From the NCBI RefSeq assembly GCF_022348085.1, contig NZ_JAKRFN010000001.1, positions 1-64,000 on the forward strand: a DNA stretch of 64,000 bases, written 5' to 3'. The notes beneath the pieces are model-generated. The model ran no database searches and was not told the origin of the DNA. It saw only the letters and a program-made list of their open reading frames with translations. Shown one piece after another: positions 47,529-55,845 of the stretch. A program made the position numbers and the translations under genes. Each line of letters starts with the position of its first letter. The stretch's first letter is position 1. This stretch comes from Mycobacterium sp. PSTR-4-N. GTDB taxonomy: Bacteria > Actinomycetota > Actinomycetes > Mycobacteriales > Mycobacteriaceae.

Positions 47529-47790
47529 TCGTCACCTCCGCTTGTTGTTTGCCGGAAAGCTGCTCACTAGGCGACTGGAGGACCTCAAAAAGGATCTCGG
47601 TGGGGACTTCGAGGGCCTCCGCGATTCGATCGGCGGTCTGCGGCGTGCAGCTCCGGCGGCGACCGGCCAGGAGGTGATTGATGAAGCTTGGATGGACGTC
47701 GGCGTATCGGGCTAACTGTCGACCCGATCGCTTCTTGGTTTCTTCGGGACCGACGAGGGCTCGGAGAAGCTCCGCGCTTTTGAGTCTCAT
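47335..47790 (-). CDS. XRE-family regulator (Cro-like), first gene of the leftward operon
   Basis: The ATG at 47788-47790 follows AAGGG at good spacing and lies about 50 bases from the predicted promoter; an ATG at 47832 would leave almost no leader. 151 residues. SGRQLARYADVHPSFINHLLAGRRRSCTP with RIAEALEVPTEILFEV is a full helix-turn-helix. After about residue 75 the sequence is Arg/Gln-rich because it runs out of frame over the next gene. It may be a Cro-like repressor. Confidence 0.75.
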   Translation of the reverse strand: MRLKSAELLRALVGPEETKKRSGRQLARYADVHPSFINHLLAGRRRSCTPQTADRIAEALEVPTEILFEVLQSPSEQLSGKQQAEVTNGSAQHAEPQGVRGGGTRSGPRQGRPNRVSRALQDSVADETPTRRGKAAATRVQGRPSVASNRG

Positions 47791-47845
47791 GTAGGTGCCC
47801 TTCGGCCAGCGTCTGTATCGGCTTCGCGCCATGTCTGTTGCTCCA

Positions 47846-47874
47846 AGTCTGCTCGGTAGGCGTCTATCTGTCAA
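47846..47874 (-). promoter_or_regulatory. Leftward early promoter with operator in the spacer
   Basis: On the minus strand TTGACA (47869-47874) is followed by a 17-base spacer and CAGACT (47846-47851). The operator-like repeat at 47855-47866 fills the spacer. The -10 is weak. Start of transcription would be near 47839, about 50 bases before the XRE gene. Confidence 0.65.
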
Positions 47875-48026
47875 CTAGCAAGCGATATTTAACTACTACC
47901 GGTAGGCGGTCGTCAAGAAAATGACAGCTGTGTAGTTTCCCTGGCTGCAGTTTTGGTAGAGAATCAAGGCAAGAGCTTGGTAGGCGGCTATAGGTCGTCC
48001 CGTTGCTTAAAAGCGATAGGCGACTA
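47855..48026 (+). promoter_or_regulatory. Four 12-bp operator-like repeats of the immunity region
   Basis: Copies of GRTAGGCGnCnA in the same direction lie at 47855-47866, 47901-47912 (last bases TCG, so imperfect), 47979-47990 and 48015-48026. They are between the divergent XRE and repressor genes. Two sit inside predicted leftward promoters, so binding would block RNA polymerase. Non-palindromic repeats recall the L5-type stoperators. Confidence 0.72.
47887..47916 (-). promoter_or_regulatory. Second leftward promoter with operator in the spacer
   Basis: TTGACG (47911-47916) and TTAAAT (47887-47892) are separated by 18 bases on the minus strand. The second repeat copy (47901-47912) begins right at the -35. 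It may be a tandem copy of the early promoter. Confidence 0.5.
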
Positions 48027-48076
48027 GCGAGGTGCACGCGTTGCGAGATAACCGAGGCCAAACGCAGGGTGCAGCT

Positions 48077-48958
48077 ATGCCATCGCTTGGTGCACTGATA
48101 ACAGCTCGCCGAAAAGCCTTGAGCCTGACTTACGACGCCTTGTCGGAGCGATCGGGCAACGCGTTGAGTAAGCAGCGATGGCAGCAACTCGGAACCGATA
48201 CAAGAGTGAATGAGTTTCCGGAACCTCGAACGCTAGAACTCATTGCAGAGACCATCGGCGTAGGCGTCGACCGGGTGATTCTGGCGACTGCTGTCACGCT
48301 CGGCGTAGATATACCAAACCAACGGTCGACATTTGCCACCATGCTCCCGCCGAATGCAGACGAATTGACTGAAGAGCAACGCGACGCAGTCATTGCAGTG
48401 ATTCGGGCCATGCGGCCACCAGCCAGCACTGAGGTCGTAGATCCAGCCGTTGGGACCGGTGGCTTCATTCGCGCGGTCCAATCGGCGGTCCAGTCAATCG
48501 ATTCGATTCGCCAGACCAGCCTTCTCGAGCATTATGCCGAGATGTACCGCCGGGCTCTGCCATATGCGCACAATGCAGTCTTGCAGCGCCAAGCTGTCGA
48601 AGTACTCGATGCAGAAGCAGGGCCCAGCGTGCAAGTCGCGCCCGAGATCTCGGACGCCAAGTACACGCAATACCTCGCCGCGCGTCTTTCTACGCCCAAC
48701 CAGGGCGGCGACTTCGAGCTGCACGCGAACGTCGACTTATCAGAAGGCGACCTCGAATTGGCGCAACGACGGTATAGGCGCGAATTCGCCGAGCTTGCAC
48801 TTTACCGAGAGCTTCGCACCGTTGGCGCCCCACGCCGCGAGGACTATGCCCTTCAGCACCTTGCGGCTGCCGCCCGGACAGGCCACGAAGCCTCACAGGG
48901 CCGTCGCCGACGCGACGACCAAGACCGCGCGGCTGAGGCGGGTCAGGACATCCGGTGA
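48077..48958 (+). CDS. Immunity repressor-like protein (XRE-type HTH)
   Basis: The ATG at 48077 follows AGGG; a GTG at 48032 is an alternative. The 293-residue product has MPSLGALITARRKALSLTYDAL, then ALSKQRWQQLGTDTR and RTLELIAETIGVGVDRVI, a helix-turn-helix with unusual loop length. The rest is helical and Arg/Ala-rich. It is divergent from the early operon and next to an ImmA-like protease, so it is the best candidate for the lysogeny repressor. Its operators would be the repeats just upstream. Confidence 0.78.
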   Translation: MPSLGALITARRKALSLTYDALSERSGNALSKQRWQQLGTDTRVNEFPEPRTLELIAETIGVGVDRVILATAVTLGVDIPNQRSTFATMLPPNADELTEEQRDAVIAVIRAMRPPASTEVVDPAVGTGGFIRAVQSAVQSIDSIRQTSLLEHYAEMYRRALPYAHNAVLQRQAVEVLDAEAGPSVQVAPEISDAKYTQYLAARLSTPNQGGDFELHANVDLSEGDLELAQRRYRREFAELALYRELRTVGAPRREDYALQHLAAAARTGHEASQGRRRRDDQDRAAEAGQDIR

Positions 48959-49020
48959 GTTGGCATAGGTAGCTGCTTCTCACAACCTCGTTGTCGGACC
49001 TCTCCCCTACGTTCGCTCCC

Positions 49021-49455
49021 ATGGGGAAATACGACCCGTGGGGGGATCTCAGCCAACGGACATATCTCAGCGTGGAGTTCGTCGACCTGCCGAATCAACG
49101 TCGGGGCATCATCTGTGGCGATGTGATCCGGATCGACCGGCATCAGTTGCAGGTTGAGCGGCGGTGCACGATTGCGCATGAGCTGGTGCATGACGAGCGC
49201 CAGGTGTTTCCGGCAGACGCGGTGATGCGAGCCAAGGAAGAAGCTCTCGTCGAGCGCACTGCGGCCCGCCGGCTGATCGAACTTCCCGACCTCGTCGACG
49301 CTCTGCGCGCGTGCTCGTCTCGCTACGCGGAAGAACTCGCCGACCACCTATGGGTAGACCCACCCATGCTCGCGGCCCGCATGGCCGATCTCGACCCGAT
49401 TGAGGTCGCCGAACTTGAACATCACTTGGAGGACCAGTGGCTGTGGATACCTTGA
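49021..49455 (+). CDS. ImmA/IrrE-family metallopeptidase
   Basis: The start may be ATG 49021 or TTG 48991 (ten codons more); 144 residues from the ATG. TIAHELVHDE (H53-E54-H57) is the HExxH zinc site with the ImmA-type context, and EALVERTAARRLI follows. Such proteases cleave a linked XRE repressor to trigger induction (known for ICEBs1 ImmA). Its position after the repressor, same strand, fits this. Confidence 0.85.
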   Translation: MGKYDPWGDLSQRTYLSVEFVDLPNQRRGIICGDVIRIDRHQLQVERRCTIAHELVHDERQVFPADAVMRAKEEALVERTAARRLIELPDLVDALRACSSRYAEELADHLWVDPPMLAARMADLDPIEVAELEHHLEDQWLWIP

Positions 49456-49661
49456 CCGACCGCGAGCGCGAGATCCTCGACCTTGAGCGGCAGTGGTGGG
49501 CCACGGCGGCGGGCAAGGAAGACGCGATTTGCGAAATGGGTCTGACACCCACCCGCTACTACCAATTGCTGAACCGGTTGCTCGCGACCGAGCGGGCGGT
49601 CGCATATGCGGCGGTGACCGTCAGCAGGTTACGTCGGATCGCAAAATGCGATTTGCGGTAA
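49437..49661 (+). CDS. DUF3263 family protein
   Basis: The GTG at 49437 overlaps the end of the metallopeptidase gene and follows GGAGG; 74 residues. LTDREREILDLERQWWATAAGKEDAI, then GLTPTRYYQLLNRLL and RLRRI match the DUF3263 family of actinobacterial chromosomes. It reads like a sigma-like or HTH fold. Its presence in a phage immunity block suggests a regulatory role. Confidence 0.85.
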   Translation: MAVDTLTDREREILDLERQWWATAAGKEDAICEMGLTPTRYYQLLNRLLATERAVAYAAVTVSRLRRIAKCDLR

Positions 49662-49693
49662 CAGGCCGCGGGTGCGCGTCGATACTTGACTAC

Positions 49694-50143
49694 ATGAGGG
49701 GGATCTCGGTAGTAGCGACCGTGTTCGCGACTTTGCTGTCAGGAACTGTGCTGTCTCCCGTTGCGGCGCAGGCGGCGTGTGTTTCAGGCACGCAGTATGT
49801 CGACGACGTTTCGGAAATTACCTATGGCTGCCTAGGCGGGGTATGGGAGGCGATCGGGGACGTGCCGCCCGCCAAAGTGCCTCTCATCGTCGAAGCGCCG
49901 ACAGGATTCTTACCAGGGAGGTACTCGGTGCCGGGTGAGATGACATGGGGTACTTGGACGGCGCGCACCCGTGAAGGCGCTTATCCGTCGTGCATGTACT
50001 CGACCTACACGCACGACGGCATACTCATCGATGCGTACGTCGGCGGGTTTGACGGGGGGCCACTAGTCGCCGAGCTGTATTCGCCCGCCATAGCCACCTT
50101 CCGTGGCAGCGACAACTGCACGCCCTGGACCAAGGTCAGCTGA
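49694..50143 (+). CDS. Secreted protein of the lysogeny block
   Basis: The ATG at 49694 opens a signal peptide of about 27 residues ending AQA-A (hydrophobic core VVATVFATLLSGTVLSPVAA); 149 residues in all. The mature part has four Cys and GRYSVPGEMTWGTWTA, YPSCMYSTY, and DNCTPWTKVS at the end. The same order (PGxY, YPxC, CxPW) occurs in the lipoprotein encoded downstream, so the two share a domain. It is likely made by the lysogen and exported. Confidence 0.75.
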   Translation: MRGISVVATVFATLLSGTVLSPVAAQAACVSGTQYVDDVSEITYGCLGGVWEAIGDVPPAKVPLIVEAPTGFLPGRYSVPGEMTWGTWTARTREGAYPSCMYSTYTHDGILIDAYVGGFDGGPLVAELYSPAIATFRGSDNCTPWTKVS

Positions 50144-50158
50144 GAGGGAGTCCCCGCC

Positions 50159-50554
50159 ATGAGCTTGCGAGCGTTTATTGCGCTGGTAGGAATCTTGACG
50201 GCAGTCGCTGGCGCGGTGTTCTTGATCGCTGTGCCTATTAGTCTCGTCGACAGTCAGGGCGATTCCTTGCGGTGCGGGACTGGGGCTGGACGAGATGAGA
50301 GCGCCGCCGCGGCGTATGCGCAGAAGCAGCAGCTCGACAGTTTGGCTGCAACCCTTGACCGCACAACGGGATCGGTCACTGGACCCGGTTATGGGACGCC
50401 GATCGGCGGTTACGTCCAGCGTGCCGCACCCGACTGCGATGGCGCGCTCGCTACGCGCCGTATGTGGTCAATACCCCTGCTAGTCGGCGGACTCGTCATC
50501 CTGGTCGGCGCGATAACGGTTCGAAGCTCCGAAGCAAGCCGGGACCACCACTAG
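50159..50554 (+). CDS. Membrane protein of the lysogeny block
   Basis: The ATG has GGGAG upstream; 131 residues. Two hydrophobic segments (about residues 5-28, FIALVGILTAVAGAVFLIAV, and about 102-122, SIPLLVGGLVILVGAI) flank an outside loop with two Cys. It lies between the two related exported proteins and could help a shared superinfection exclusion or surface function. Nothing in the sequence gives a specific role. Confidence 0.7.
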   Translation: MSLRAFIALVGILTAVAGAVFLIAVPISLVDSQGDSLRCGTGAGRDESAAAAYAQKQQLDSLAATLDRTTGSVTGPGYGTPIGGYVQRAAPDCDGALATRRMWSIPLLVGGLVILVGAITVRSSEASRDHH

Positions 50555-50627
50555 CCTCCGAAGCTTGGCCCACAGGCTGGTGGCGAACCGACTCCAATCA
50601 GGCCGACCTCGCCGTAGGATTTCGCGG

Positions 50628-51062
50628 ATGAGGGGGCAACTCACACTTTTGGTGTCGGTGCTAGCCGCGCTTGGTGTCGCGGCGTGCGCGAACGGGTCTA
50701 CCGAGACAAAGGTCAGCACGACGACGGTCACGCGTTTCGTCCCGACTCCCGATGCAGAGGGCGCTGCGCCAACGGCGGCAAGCTCAGACGTTCCCGCCCC
50801 GATCGCGCCGGCAGGCTCGGTAATGAGCACTGACGGCATGTATGTGGTCGGATCGGACGTTGCGCCAGGCACGTACAAATCCGCGCCGACCATGGAAAAC
50901 GGTTACCCGTTTTGCACGTGGAAGCGGCTTAGCGATTTCAGCGGCAGTGACGAATCTGTTATCGCCATCGACAATCAGCCAGGACAGACGTTCGTAACCA
51001 TCGCGCCCACCGACCTTGCCTTTGAAACCCAGAGCTGCCAGCCATGGGTAAGAGTGGGCTGA
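50628..51062 (+). CDS. Lipoprotein of the lysogeny block
   Basis: The ATG at 50628 gives 144 residues. A short signal with the lipobox LGVAAC (Cys20) follows a basic N-terminus. A Thr/Ser/Ala/Pro-rich spacer is followed by GMYVVGSDVAPGTYKSA, YPFCTWKRLSDFSG, and SCQPWVRVG. This is a domain common in mycobacterial secreted proteins (GxDxxPGxY...CxWxRLSxxxG...CxPWxR). It would sit on the cell surface of the lysogen. Confidence 0.78.
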   Translation: MRGQLTLLVSVLAALGVAACANGSTETKVSTTTVTRFVPTPDAEGAAPTAASSDVPAPIAPAGSVMSTDGMYVVGSDVAPGTYKSAPTMENGYPFCTWKRLSDFSGSDESVIAIDNQPGQTFVTIAPTDLAFETQSCQPWVRVG

Positions 51063-51074
51063 ACCCGAAGAAGA

Positions 51075-52205
51075 CTAACCCTTCAGCACCGCGTCCATCG
51101 CGGCGGCGTTGCCGACCCCGCTTGAGCGGTCCAGGTGACCGTAGACGTCGACAGTCGTCTGGATGGATTCGTGGCCTAACTGCTGCTGTACCGCGGGGAT
51201 GGGCCGGCCGGCCTGCAGAAGCCATGACGCGCAGGTGTGCCGGAGGTCGTGGAGCCGCGGTGTCTTGGTCAGCCCTCGTTCTTGGGCGCGCGCGATCGCG
51301 GGCTGCCAGACGTTCGGCTGGAACGAGTGGATGCGGACCGGGCCGGTGTCGGCGCGGGTGACGCCGTCGGAGAAGTTGCCCTTGCCGCGGCCGGAGTTGG
51401 TGAACACCCACTCGCCGGTCAGGTCGAGCTGCTCGAGCACGCGGGCGGGCACGTTGATGGTGCGTACGCTCTTGCGGGTCTTGGTGGTGCCGAGGGTGTA
51501 GCCGCCGGCGCCGGTCTTCCACGCCTTACTGATCCGGACGGTGCCGGCTGTCAGGTCGATGTCGCCGGGTTGGAGCGCGGTTGCTTCGGACCAGCGCGCG
51601 CCGGTGGAGACGAGGAATTCGACAAGTGGCTGCCAGTAGGCGGGCACGGCGGCGAGCAGGGTCTGGAACTCGGCGGGGGTGAGGAACACCATTTCGCGGC
51701 GCAGCCACGTGGGGTTGCGGACGTCTTCAGCCGGGTTGGTGTGGATGGTCCCGGCCTTCACCGCAGCCTTGAGGGCACCGGAGACGAAGTCGCGTTTGTT
51801 CTTCACCGTCTTGGCCGACGCCTTCTCGGCCATGGCGTTGACCCACTTCGCGACGTCCTCTTTCGTTAGCGCGGTAAGGGGGATGTCGCCGATCGGCGCG
51901 AGGTCGTTGCGGACGTAGGCGCGGTACCGGTTGATGGTGCCGGCCTGGATGCCAGTGAGGTGGTCGATGTACTTGGTGAGGTACTGGGCGAGGGTCTGGG
52001 ACTGGCGCGGTGAGGCGACGATGTTCAGGATCTGGCGGGCTTTGTCGGCGCCGACCTGGTTGGCGAGTTGCTTGCAGTGCTCGGCGTCGGCGCGGTCGTT
52101 CCAGCTCGCGATGCACTCCTGCTTGCCGGTGCGGCCGCCCTCCCGGCAATACACCGAGTAGTAGGGCGACCCGTCGCGCCGATACCGAGTACGGACGTAG
52201 GCCAT
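51075..52205 (-). CDS. int: Tyrosine integrase
   Basis: The protein is 376 residues and starts MAYVRTRYRRDGSPYYSVYC, an arm-type DNA-binding domain. The core-binding domain covers about 70-160. The catalytic set is Arg204 (STGARWSEATAL), Lys245, His319 and Arg322 (LHDLRHTCASWLL), His345 (LGHESIQTT) and Tyr355 (VDVYGHL). It catalyses integration and, with the Xis-like factor, excision. It points away from the tRNA, with its start about 150 bases from the gene's 3' end. Confidence 0.95.
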   Translation of the reverse strand: MAYVRTRYRRDGSPYYSVYCREGGRTGKQECIASWNDRADAEHCKQLANQVGADKARQILNIVASPRQSQTLAQYLTKYIDHLTGIQAGTINRYRAYVRNDLAPIGDIPLTALTKEDVAKWVNAMAEKASAKTVKNKRDFVSGALKAAVKAGTIHTNPAEDVRNPTWLRREMVFLTPAEFQTLLAAVPAYWQPLVEFLVSTGARWSEATALQPGDIDLTAGTVRISKAWKTGAGGYTLGTTKTRKSVRTINVPARVLEQLDLTGEWVFTNSGRGKGNFSDGVTRADTGPVRIHSFQPNVWQPAIARAQERGLTKTPRLHDLRHTCASWLLQAGRPIPAVQQQLGHESIQTTVDVYGHLDRSSGVGNAAAMDAVLKG

Positions 52206-52223
52206 CAGACCATCCGCCGGGCG

Positions 52224-52299
52224 GTGCTGTCCGCTACCCCGTGGTTTGAGTCCACTTGATCAGCATAAACGGTTTCGTGCTGTCCGTTCGTGCTGTCAC
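52224..52299. repeat. Direct repeats near the integrase start, candidate arm-type sites
   Basis: GTGCTGTC(C/A) occurs at 52224-52233, 52277-52286 and 52290-52299, with a shorter GTGTCCG at 52314-52320. All are in the same direction, between the integrase start and the tRNA. Such repeats often bind the integrase N-terminal domain. Confidence 0.5.
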
Positions 52300-52329
52300 G
52301 CGGTACGCTGATCGTGTCCGGTTGATCTA

Positions 52330-52347
52330 CCAGCGGTTTCCCGCTGG
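52330..52347. repeat. Short inverted repeat beside the tRNA-Ala 3' end
   Basis: CCAGCGG (52330-52336) and CCGCTGG (52341-52347) form a perfect 7-bp stem with a 4-base loop, eight bases past the tRNA 3' end. It may stop tRNA transcription or belong to the attachment core. Confidence 0.45.
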
Positions 52348-52354
52348 ATTTGAG

Positions 52355-52427
52355 TGGAGCTAAGGGGATTCGAACCCCTGACCCCCACACTGCCAGTGTG
52401 GTGCGCTACCAACTGCGCCATAGCCCC
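52355..52427 (-). tRNA. tRNA-Ala (anticodon GGC), prophage attachment target
   Basis: The minus strand folds as a full cloverleaf: acceptor GGGGCTA/TAGCTCC with the G3:U70 alanine identity pair, T-arm GGTTCGAATCC, and anticodon loop CTGGCAG with GGC. CCA is not encoded. The phage begins at its 3' end, so integration leaves the gene intact. Confidence 0.95.
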
Positions 52428-52483
52428 TGATTGTTGTGCTCATCGAAGCTACACCACGACCCGGTGTCGCTCAAAATCGCAGG

Positions 52484-53746
52484 TCACGGGCATTCCCCGC
52501 CGGCTTCGGGTCCCAGTGGGCGCACCTCGGTCCGTTCCCGTGAGGCTCGCGGCCGCGTTTCCGGCGCGAACACCCAACCGATGCAGGCGACGCCCAGGAT
52601 GACGCCACTGACCAGGAACGCCAGCCCGTACGACGTGTACTGCGCGATCAGTCCGACCAGCAGGGAGCCGCCGATCGATCCGAAGTCCGCCATCATCTGG
52701 AACGTCGCGATCGCCGTCCCGCCGCGCGACTTGCTCCCGACGACGTCGGCGACCGCCGCCTGCTGCGGCGAGACGAAGATCCCGGTGGCCGCACCGGCGA
52801 CGTAGGCCGCCACCAGGAACACCGGCAACGACGTGGTGAAACCCACCAACGCCGTCGACACCGCCGCCAGGCTCAGCCCGAAGATCAGCAGCTTGCGCCG
52901 CCCCAACCGATCGGACAGATATCCGCTCGGGATGACCACCGAGATGTTGCCGACCGCGAACGCCGTCAGCGCCACCCCGGCCGCCCCCGGCCCGCGACCG
53001 AGCACCTCCACCACGAACAGCGGCACCAGCGCGATCCGCAGCCCGAACGACGCCCAGCCGGTGGCGAAGTTCGACAGCAGCGCCGCCCGATACGCGCGAT
53101 GTCGGACCACCGCGCGGAACGGGACGGGCGCCTCGACGTCGTCGTCGGAACGGGTGATCACCGTGGAGTTGCGCAGGCTGACGAACACCACTGTCGCCGC
53201 GACCAGCAACGCGGCACCGTAGATCAGGAACGGCGCCGAAAGCCCCAGTCCCGCGGTCAGACTGCCGAGGATCGGTCCACCCACCGAGCCGATCATGAAT
53301 CCGGACGAGAACAAGCCGGCGACGCGTCCGCGCGCGTCCGGAGGCGAAATGCGAATCATCAACCCCAGCGACGACACCGTGAACATCGCCGACCCGACGC
53401 CGCCGAGGGCGCGAAAAACCAAGAGCTGCCAATACGTTCCGGCGAACGCACACGCCGCGGTGGACACCGCGACGATCAACAGGCCGGTGATGTAGACCCG
53501 CCGCTCCCCCAGCCGCTGCACCAACATCCCGGCCGGCGGCGCGCCCACCAGCCGCATGACCGCGAACGCCGTGATCACGAAAGTGGCCGCACTGATGCTG
53601 ACGCCGAAGTGCCGGGCGTACTGCGGCAGCACCGGTGCGACCACGCCGTAGCCCAGCGCTACCACCACGTTGGCGGCGACCAGAACCCACACCTCGCGCG
53701 GCAGGCGAGGCGTCGTCCGAGCGTCGCCGTCGGCGACAGAACTCAC
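52484..53746 (-). CDS. Major facilitator superfamily transporter
   Basis: The protein is 420 residues with a GTG start and about twelve hydrophobic segments. Motif A-like [11 protein letters not shown] and [12 protein letters not shown] follow helices 2 and 8, and [20 protein letters not shown] is typical of DHA1-type drug exporters. It is first in a pair with pgm, with a four-base overlap. The substrate is unknown; export of drugs or metabolites is likely. Confidence 0.9.
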   Translation of the reverse strand: MSSVADGDARTTPRLPREVWVLVAANVVVALGYGVVAPVLPQYARHFGVSISAATFVITAFAVMRLVGAPPAGMLVQRLGERRVYITGLLIVAVSTAACAFAGTYWQLLVFRALGGVGSAMFTVSSLGLMIRISPPDARGRVAGLFSSGFMIGSVGGPILGSLTAGLGLSAPFLIYGAALLVAATVVFVSLRNSTVITRSDDDVEAPVPFRAVVRHRAYRAALLSNFATGWASFGLRIALVPLFVVEVLGRGPGAAGVALTAFAVGNISVVIPSGYLSDRLGRRKLLIFGLSLAAVSTALVGFTTSLPVFLVAAYVAGAATGIFVSPQQAAVADVVGSKSRGGTAIATFQMMADFGSIGGSLLVGLIAQYTSYGLAFLVSGVILGVACIGWVFAPETRPRASRERTEVRPLGPEAGGECP

Positions 53747-55377
53747 GAAATGACCGCCGACACCACTTCCCGCGCCGCCTCCTGCACCTCGGCGAGATGG
53801 TCAGGGCCGCGGAACGATTCGGCGTAGATCTTGTACACGTCCTCGGTGCCCGACGGCCGCGCCGCGAACCACGCGTTCTCCGTCGTCACCTTCAGTCCGC
53901 CCAGCGGTGCCCCGTTGCCGGGCGCGGTCGTCAACTTCGCGGTGATCGGTTCACCCGCCAACTCGGTGGCGCTCACCTGCTCGGGTGAGAGCTTGCCCAG
54001 CCGCGCCTTCTGCTCGCGGTTGGCCGGCGCGTCGATGCGCGCATACGTTGGCGCACCGTATTTCTCGGACAGTTCGCGATAGCGCTGCGACGGCGTCGAG
54101 CCGGTCACCGCGAGCATCTCCGAGGCCAGCAGCGCCAGGATGATGCCGTCCTTGTCGGTGGTCCACACCGAACCGTCGCGGCGCAGGAACGACGCCCCGG
54201 CGCTCTCCTCGCCGCCGAAGCCGATCGTCCCGCCGACGAGCCCGTCGACGAACCATTTGAAGCCCACCGGGACCTCGACCAGCGTGCGCCCCAACCCGGC
54301 CACCACCCGGTCGATGATCGAGGAGCTCACCGCGGTCTTGCCGACCGCCGTGTCGGCGGCCCAGTCCGGCCGGTGCGCGAACAGGTAGTCGATCGCGACG
54401 GCGAGGTAGTGGTTGGGGTTGAGCAGTCCGCCGTCGGGGGTGACGATGCCGTGCCGGTCGGAGTCGGCGTCGTTACCGGTCGCGATCTGGTAGGCATCTC
54501 GATTGGCGATCAACGAGGCCATGGCATTCGGGGAACTGCAGTCCATCCGGATCTTGCCGTCGGTGTCGAGCGTCATGAACCGCCACGTCGCGTCGACGAG
54601 CGGGTTGACCACGGTGAGCGAGAGGTTGTGCCGCTCGGCGATCGCACCCCAATAATCGACGCTGGCGCCACCCAGTGGGTCGGCGCCGATGCGGATGCCC
54701 TCGGCGGAGATGACGTGCATGTCGACCACGTTCGGCAGGTCGGCCACGTACGCCTCGAGGTAGTCGTGGCGCTGCACCGTCGTCAGCGCCCGCGCCAGCG
54801 GCACGCGTTTGACGCCCTTGCACCCATCACGCAGCAGCTCGTTGGCGCGCCGAGCGATGACGCCGGTGGCATCGGTGTCGGCGGGCCCGCCGTTGGGTGG
54901 GTTGTACTTGAACCCACCGTCGCGCGGCGGATTGTGCGACGGCGTGACGACGATGCCGTCGGCCAGCGCGGTGTCGCGGCCCCGGTTGTAGGACAGGATC
55001 GCATGGCTGACCGCCGGCGTCGGGGTGTAGCGGTCAGCCGAATCGATCATCGTGACAACGTCATTGGCTGCCAGCACCTCCAGCGCCGACACCCAGGCCG
55101 GCTCGGACAACGCGTGGGTGTCGCGCCCGATGAACAGCGGACCGGTGGTGCCCTGGGCTGCGCGGTACTCGACGATGGCCTGCGTGGTCGCCAGGATGTG
55201 CAACTCGTTGAACGCCGCGTCGAGACTCGACCCGCGGTGGCCCGACGTGCCGAAGGCGACCTGCTGATCGACGTCGTCCGCATCCGGGACGACGGAGTAG
55301 TACGCCGTCACCACCGCAGCGATGTCGATGAGGTCGTCGGGTTGCGCCGGCTGGCCGGCACGTGGGTTCGCAGCCAT
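53743..55377 (-). CDS. pgmA: Phosphoglucomutase, alpha-D-glucose-specific
   Basis: The ATG at 55375-55377 gives 544 residues. [10 protein letters not shown] (residues 40-49), VVTPSHNPP with Ser147 the phosphoserine, and the late [10 protein letters not shown] and ARPSGTED are the full signature of the family. It interconverts glucose-1-P and glucose-6-P, feeding UDP-glucose, glycogen and cell-wall sugars. The pgmA-crcB-crcB-DUF190 order matches that of M. tuberculosis (pgmA = Rv3068c). Confidence 0.97.
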   Translation of the reverse strand: MAANPRAGQPAQPDDLIDIAAVVTAYYSVVPDADDVDQQVAFGTSGHRGSSLDAAFNELHILATTQAIVEYRAAQGTTGPLFIGRDTHALSEPAWVSALEVLAANDVVTMIDSADRYTPTPAVSHAILSYNRGRDTALADGIVVTPSHNPPRDGGFKYNPPNGGPADTDATGVIARRANELLRDGCKGVKRVPLARALTTVQRHDYLEAYVADLPNVVDMHVISAEGIRIGADPLGGASVDYWGAIAERHNLSLTVVNPLVDATWRFMTLDTDGKIRMDCSSPNAMASLIANRDAYQIATGNDADSDRHGIVTPDGGLLNPNHYLAVAIDYLFAHRPDWAADTAVGKTAVSSSIIDRVVAGLGRTLVEVPVGFKWFVDGLVGGTIGFGGEESAGASFLRRDGSVWTTDKDGIILALLASEMLAVTGSTPSQRYRELSEKYGAPTYARIDAPANREQKARLGKLSPEQVSATELAGEPITAKLTTAPGNGAPLGGLKVTTENAWFAARPSGTEDVYKIYAESFRGPDHLAEVQEAAREVVSAVIS

Positions 55378-55449
55378 GGATTCGATTCTGCTACGCCGCG
55401 CGCTCACGCAACACCGGGGACCGGTGTCCGATCTTCGATACTGTGCGGC

Positions 55450-55845
55450 ATGGCTTCAGACCGGCGGGAGTTGGCCGCGGTGTTCGCGGGCGGAGCCGTC
55501 GGCACCCTCGCGCGCGCGGGGCTGGAAGAACTCGCGGCCTCTGATCCGGCGCGCTGGCCGTGGCCCACGTTCACGGCCAACATCGTCGGCGCATTCCTGC
55601 TGGGGGTCTTCGTCACCCGCCTGCTCGAACGGCTGCCCGTGTCGAGTTACCGCCGGCCGTTTTTGGGCACCGGCATCTGCGGCGGGCTCACGACGTTCTC
55701 CACCATGCAGGTGGAGACCCTCAGGATGCTCGAACACGGCCACTATCGCCTGGCTGTGGCGTACACCGTGGCCAGTGTCGCCGCGGGTCTGGTGGCGGTC
55801 TATCTGGCGACGGCGCTCGTCCGCCGGGTCCGGACTCGGCGATGA
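55450..55845 (+). CDS. crcB: Fluoride exporter CrcB (first copy)
   Basis: The protein is 131 residues with four hydrophobic segments. [28 protein letters not shown] (N in helix 2) and [15 protein letters not shown] (TTFST core) are the conserved Fluc/CrcB motifs. Fluc channels work as dual-topology dimers; with a second copy overlapping it, a heterodimer is likely. No fluoride riboswitch was seen in the 72-base gap to pgmA. Confidence 0.93.
   Translation: MASDRRELAAVFAGGAVGTLARAGLEELAASDPARWPWPTFTANIVGAFLLGVFVTRLLERLPVSSYRRPFLGTGICGGLTTFSTMQVETLRMLEHGHYRLAVAYTVASVAAGLVAVYLATALVRRVRTRR

Larger units (their letters stand above)
1..52354. mobile_element. Prophage, right-hand ~52 kb, integrated at tRNA-Ala(GGC)
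   Basis: This is a continuous set of phage genes: integrase, immunity, recombination, replication, terminase, portal, capsid, tail chaperones, tape measure and minor tail proteins. Most are coupled by ATGA/GTGA overlaps on the minus strand. It ends at the 3' end of an intact tRNA-Ala gene, the usual target of tyrosine integrases, and host metabolic genes follow. No inactivated gene was seen, so the element looks intact. The left attachment site, lysis genes and rest of the tail module lie outside the window. The exact right junction cannot be fixed without the second att copy. Confidence 0.93.

Noticed and set aside
1..52354. Lysis genes (lysin A, lysin B, holin)
   Set aside because: None found in this window. 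They are expected left of position 1, after the tail genes; the tape-measure hydrolase motifs are not a lysin gene.
52205..52390. 61-codon minus frame between integrase and tRNA
   Set aside because: It runs over the tRNA 3' end and the arm-like repeats, and has no ribosome site.
54373..55449. Long N-terminal extension of the first crcB frame
   Set aside because: It would overlap most of pgmA on the other strand. The ATG at 55450 gives a normal CrcB length.
55378..55449. Fluoride riboswitch upstream of crcB
   Set aside because: The 72-base gap has no recognisable crcB-motif pseudoknot elements.
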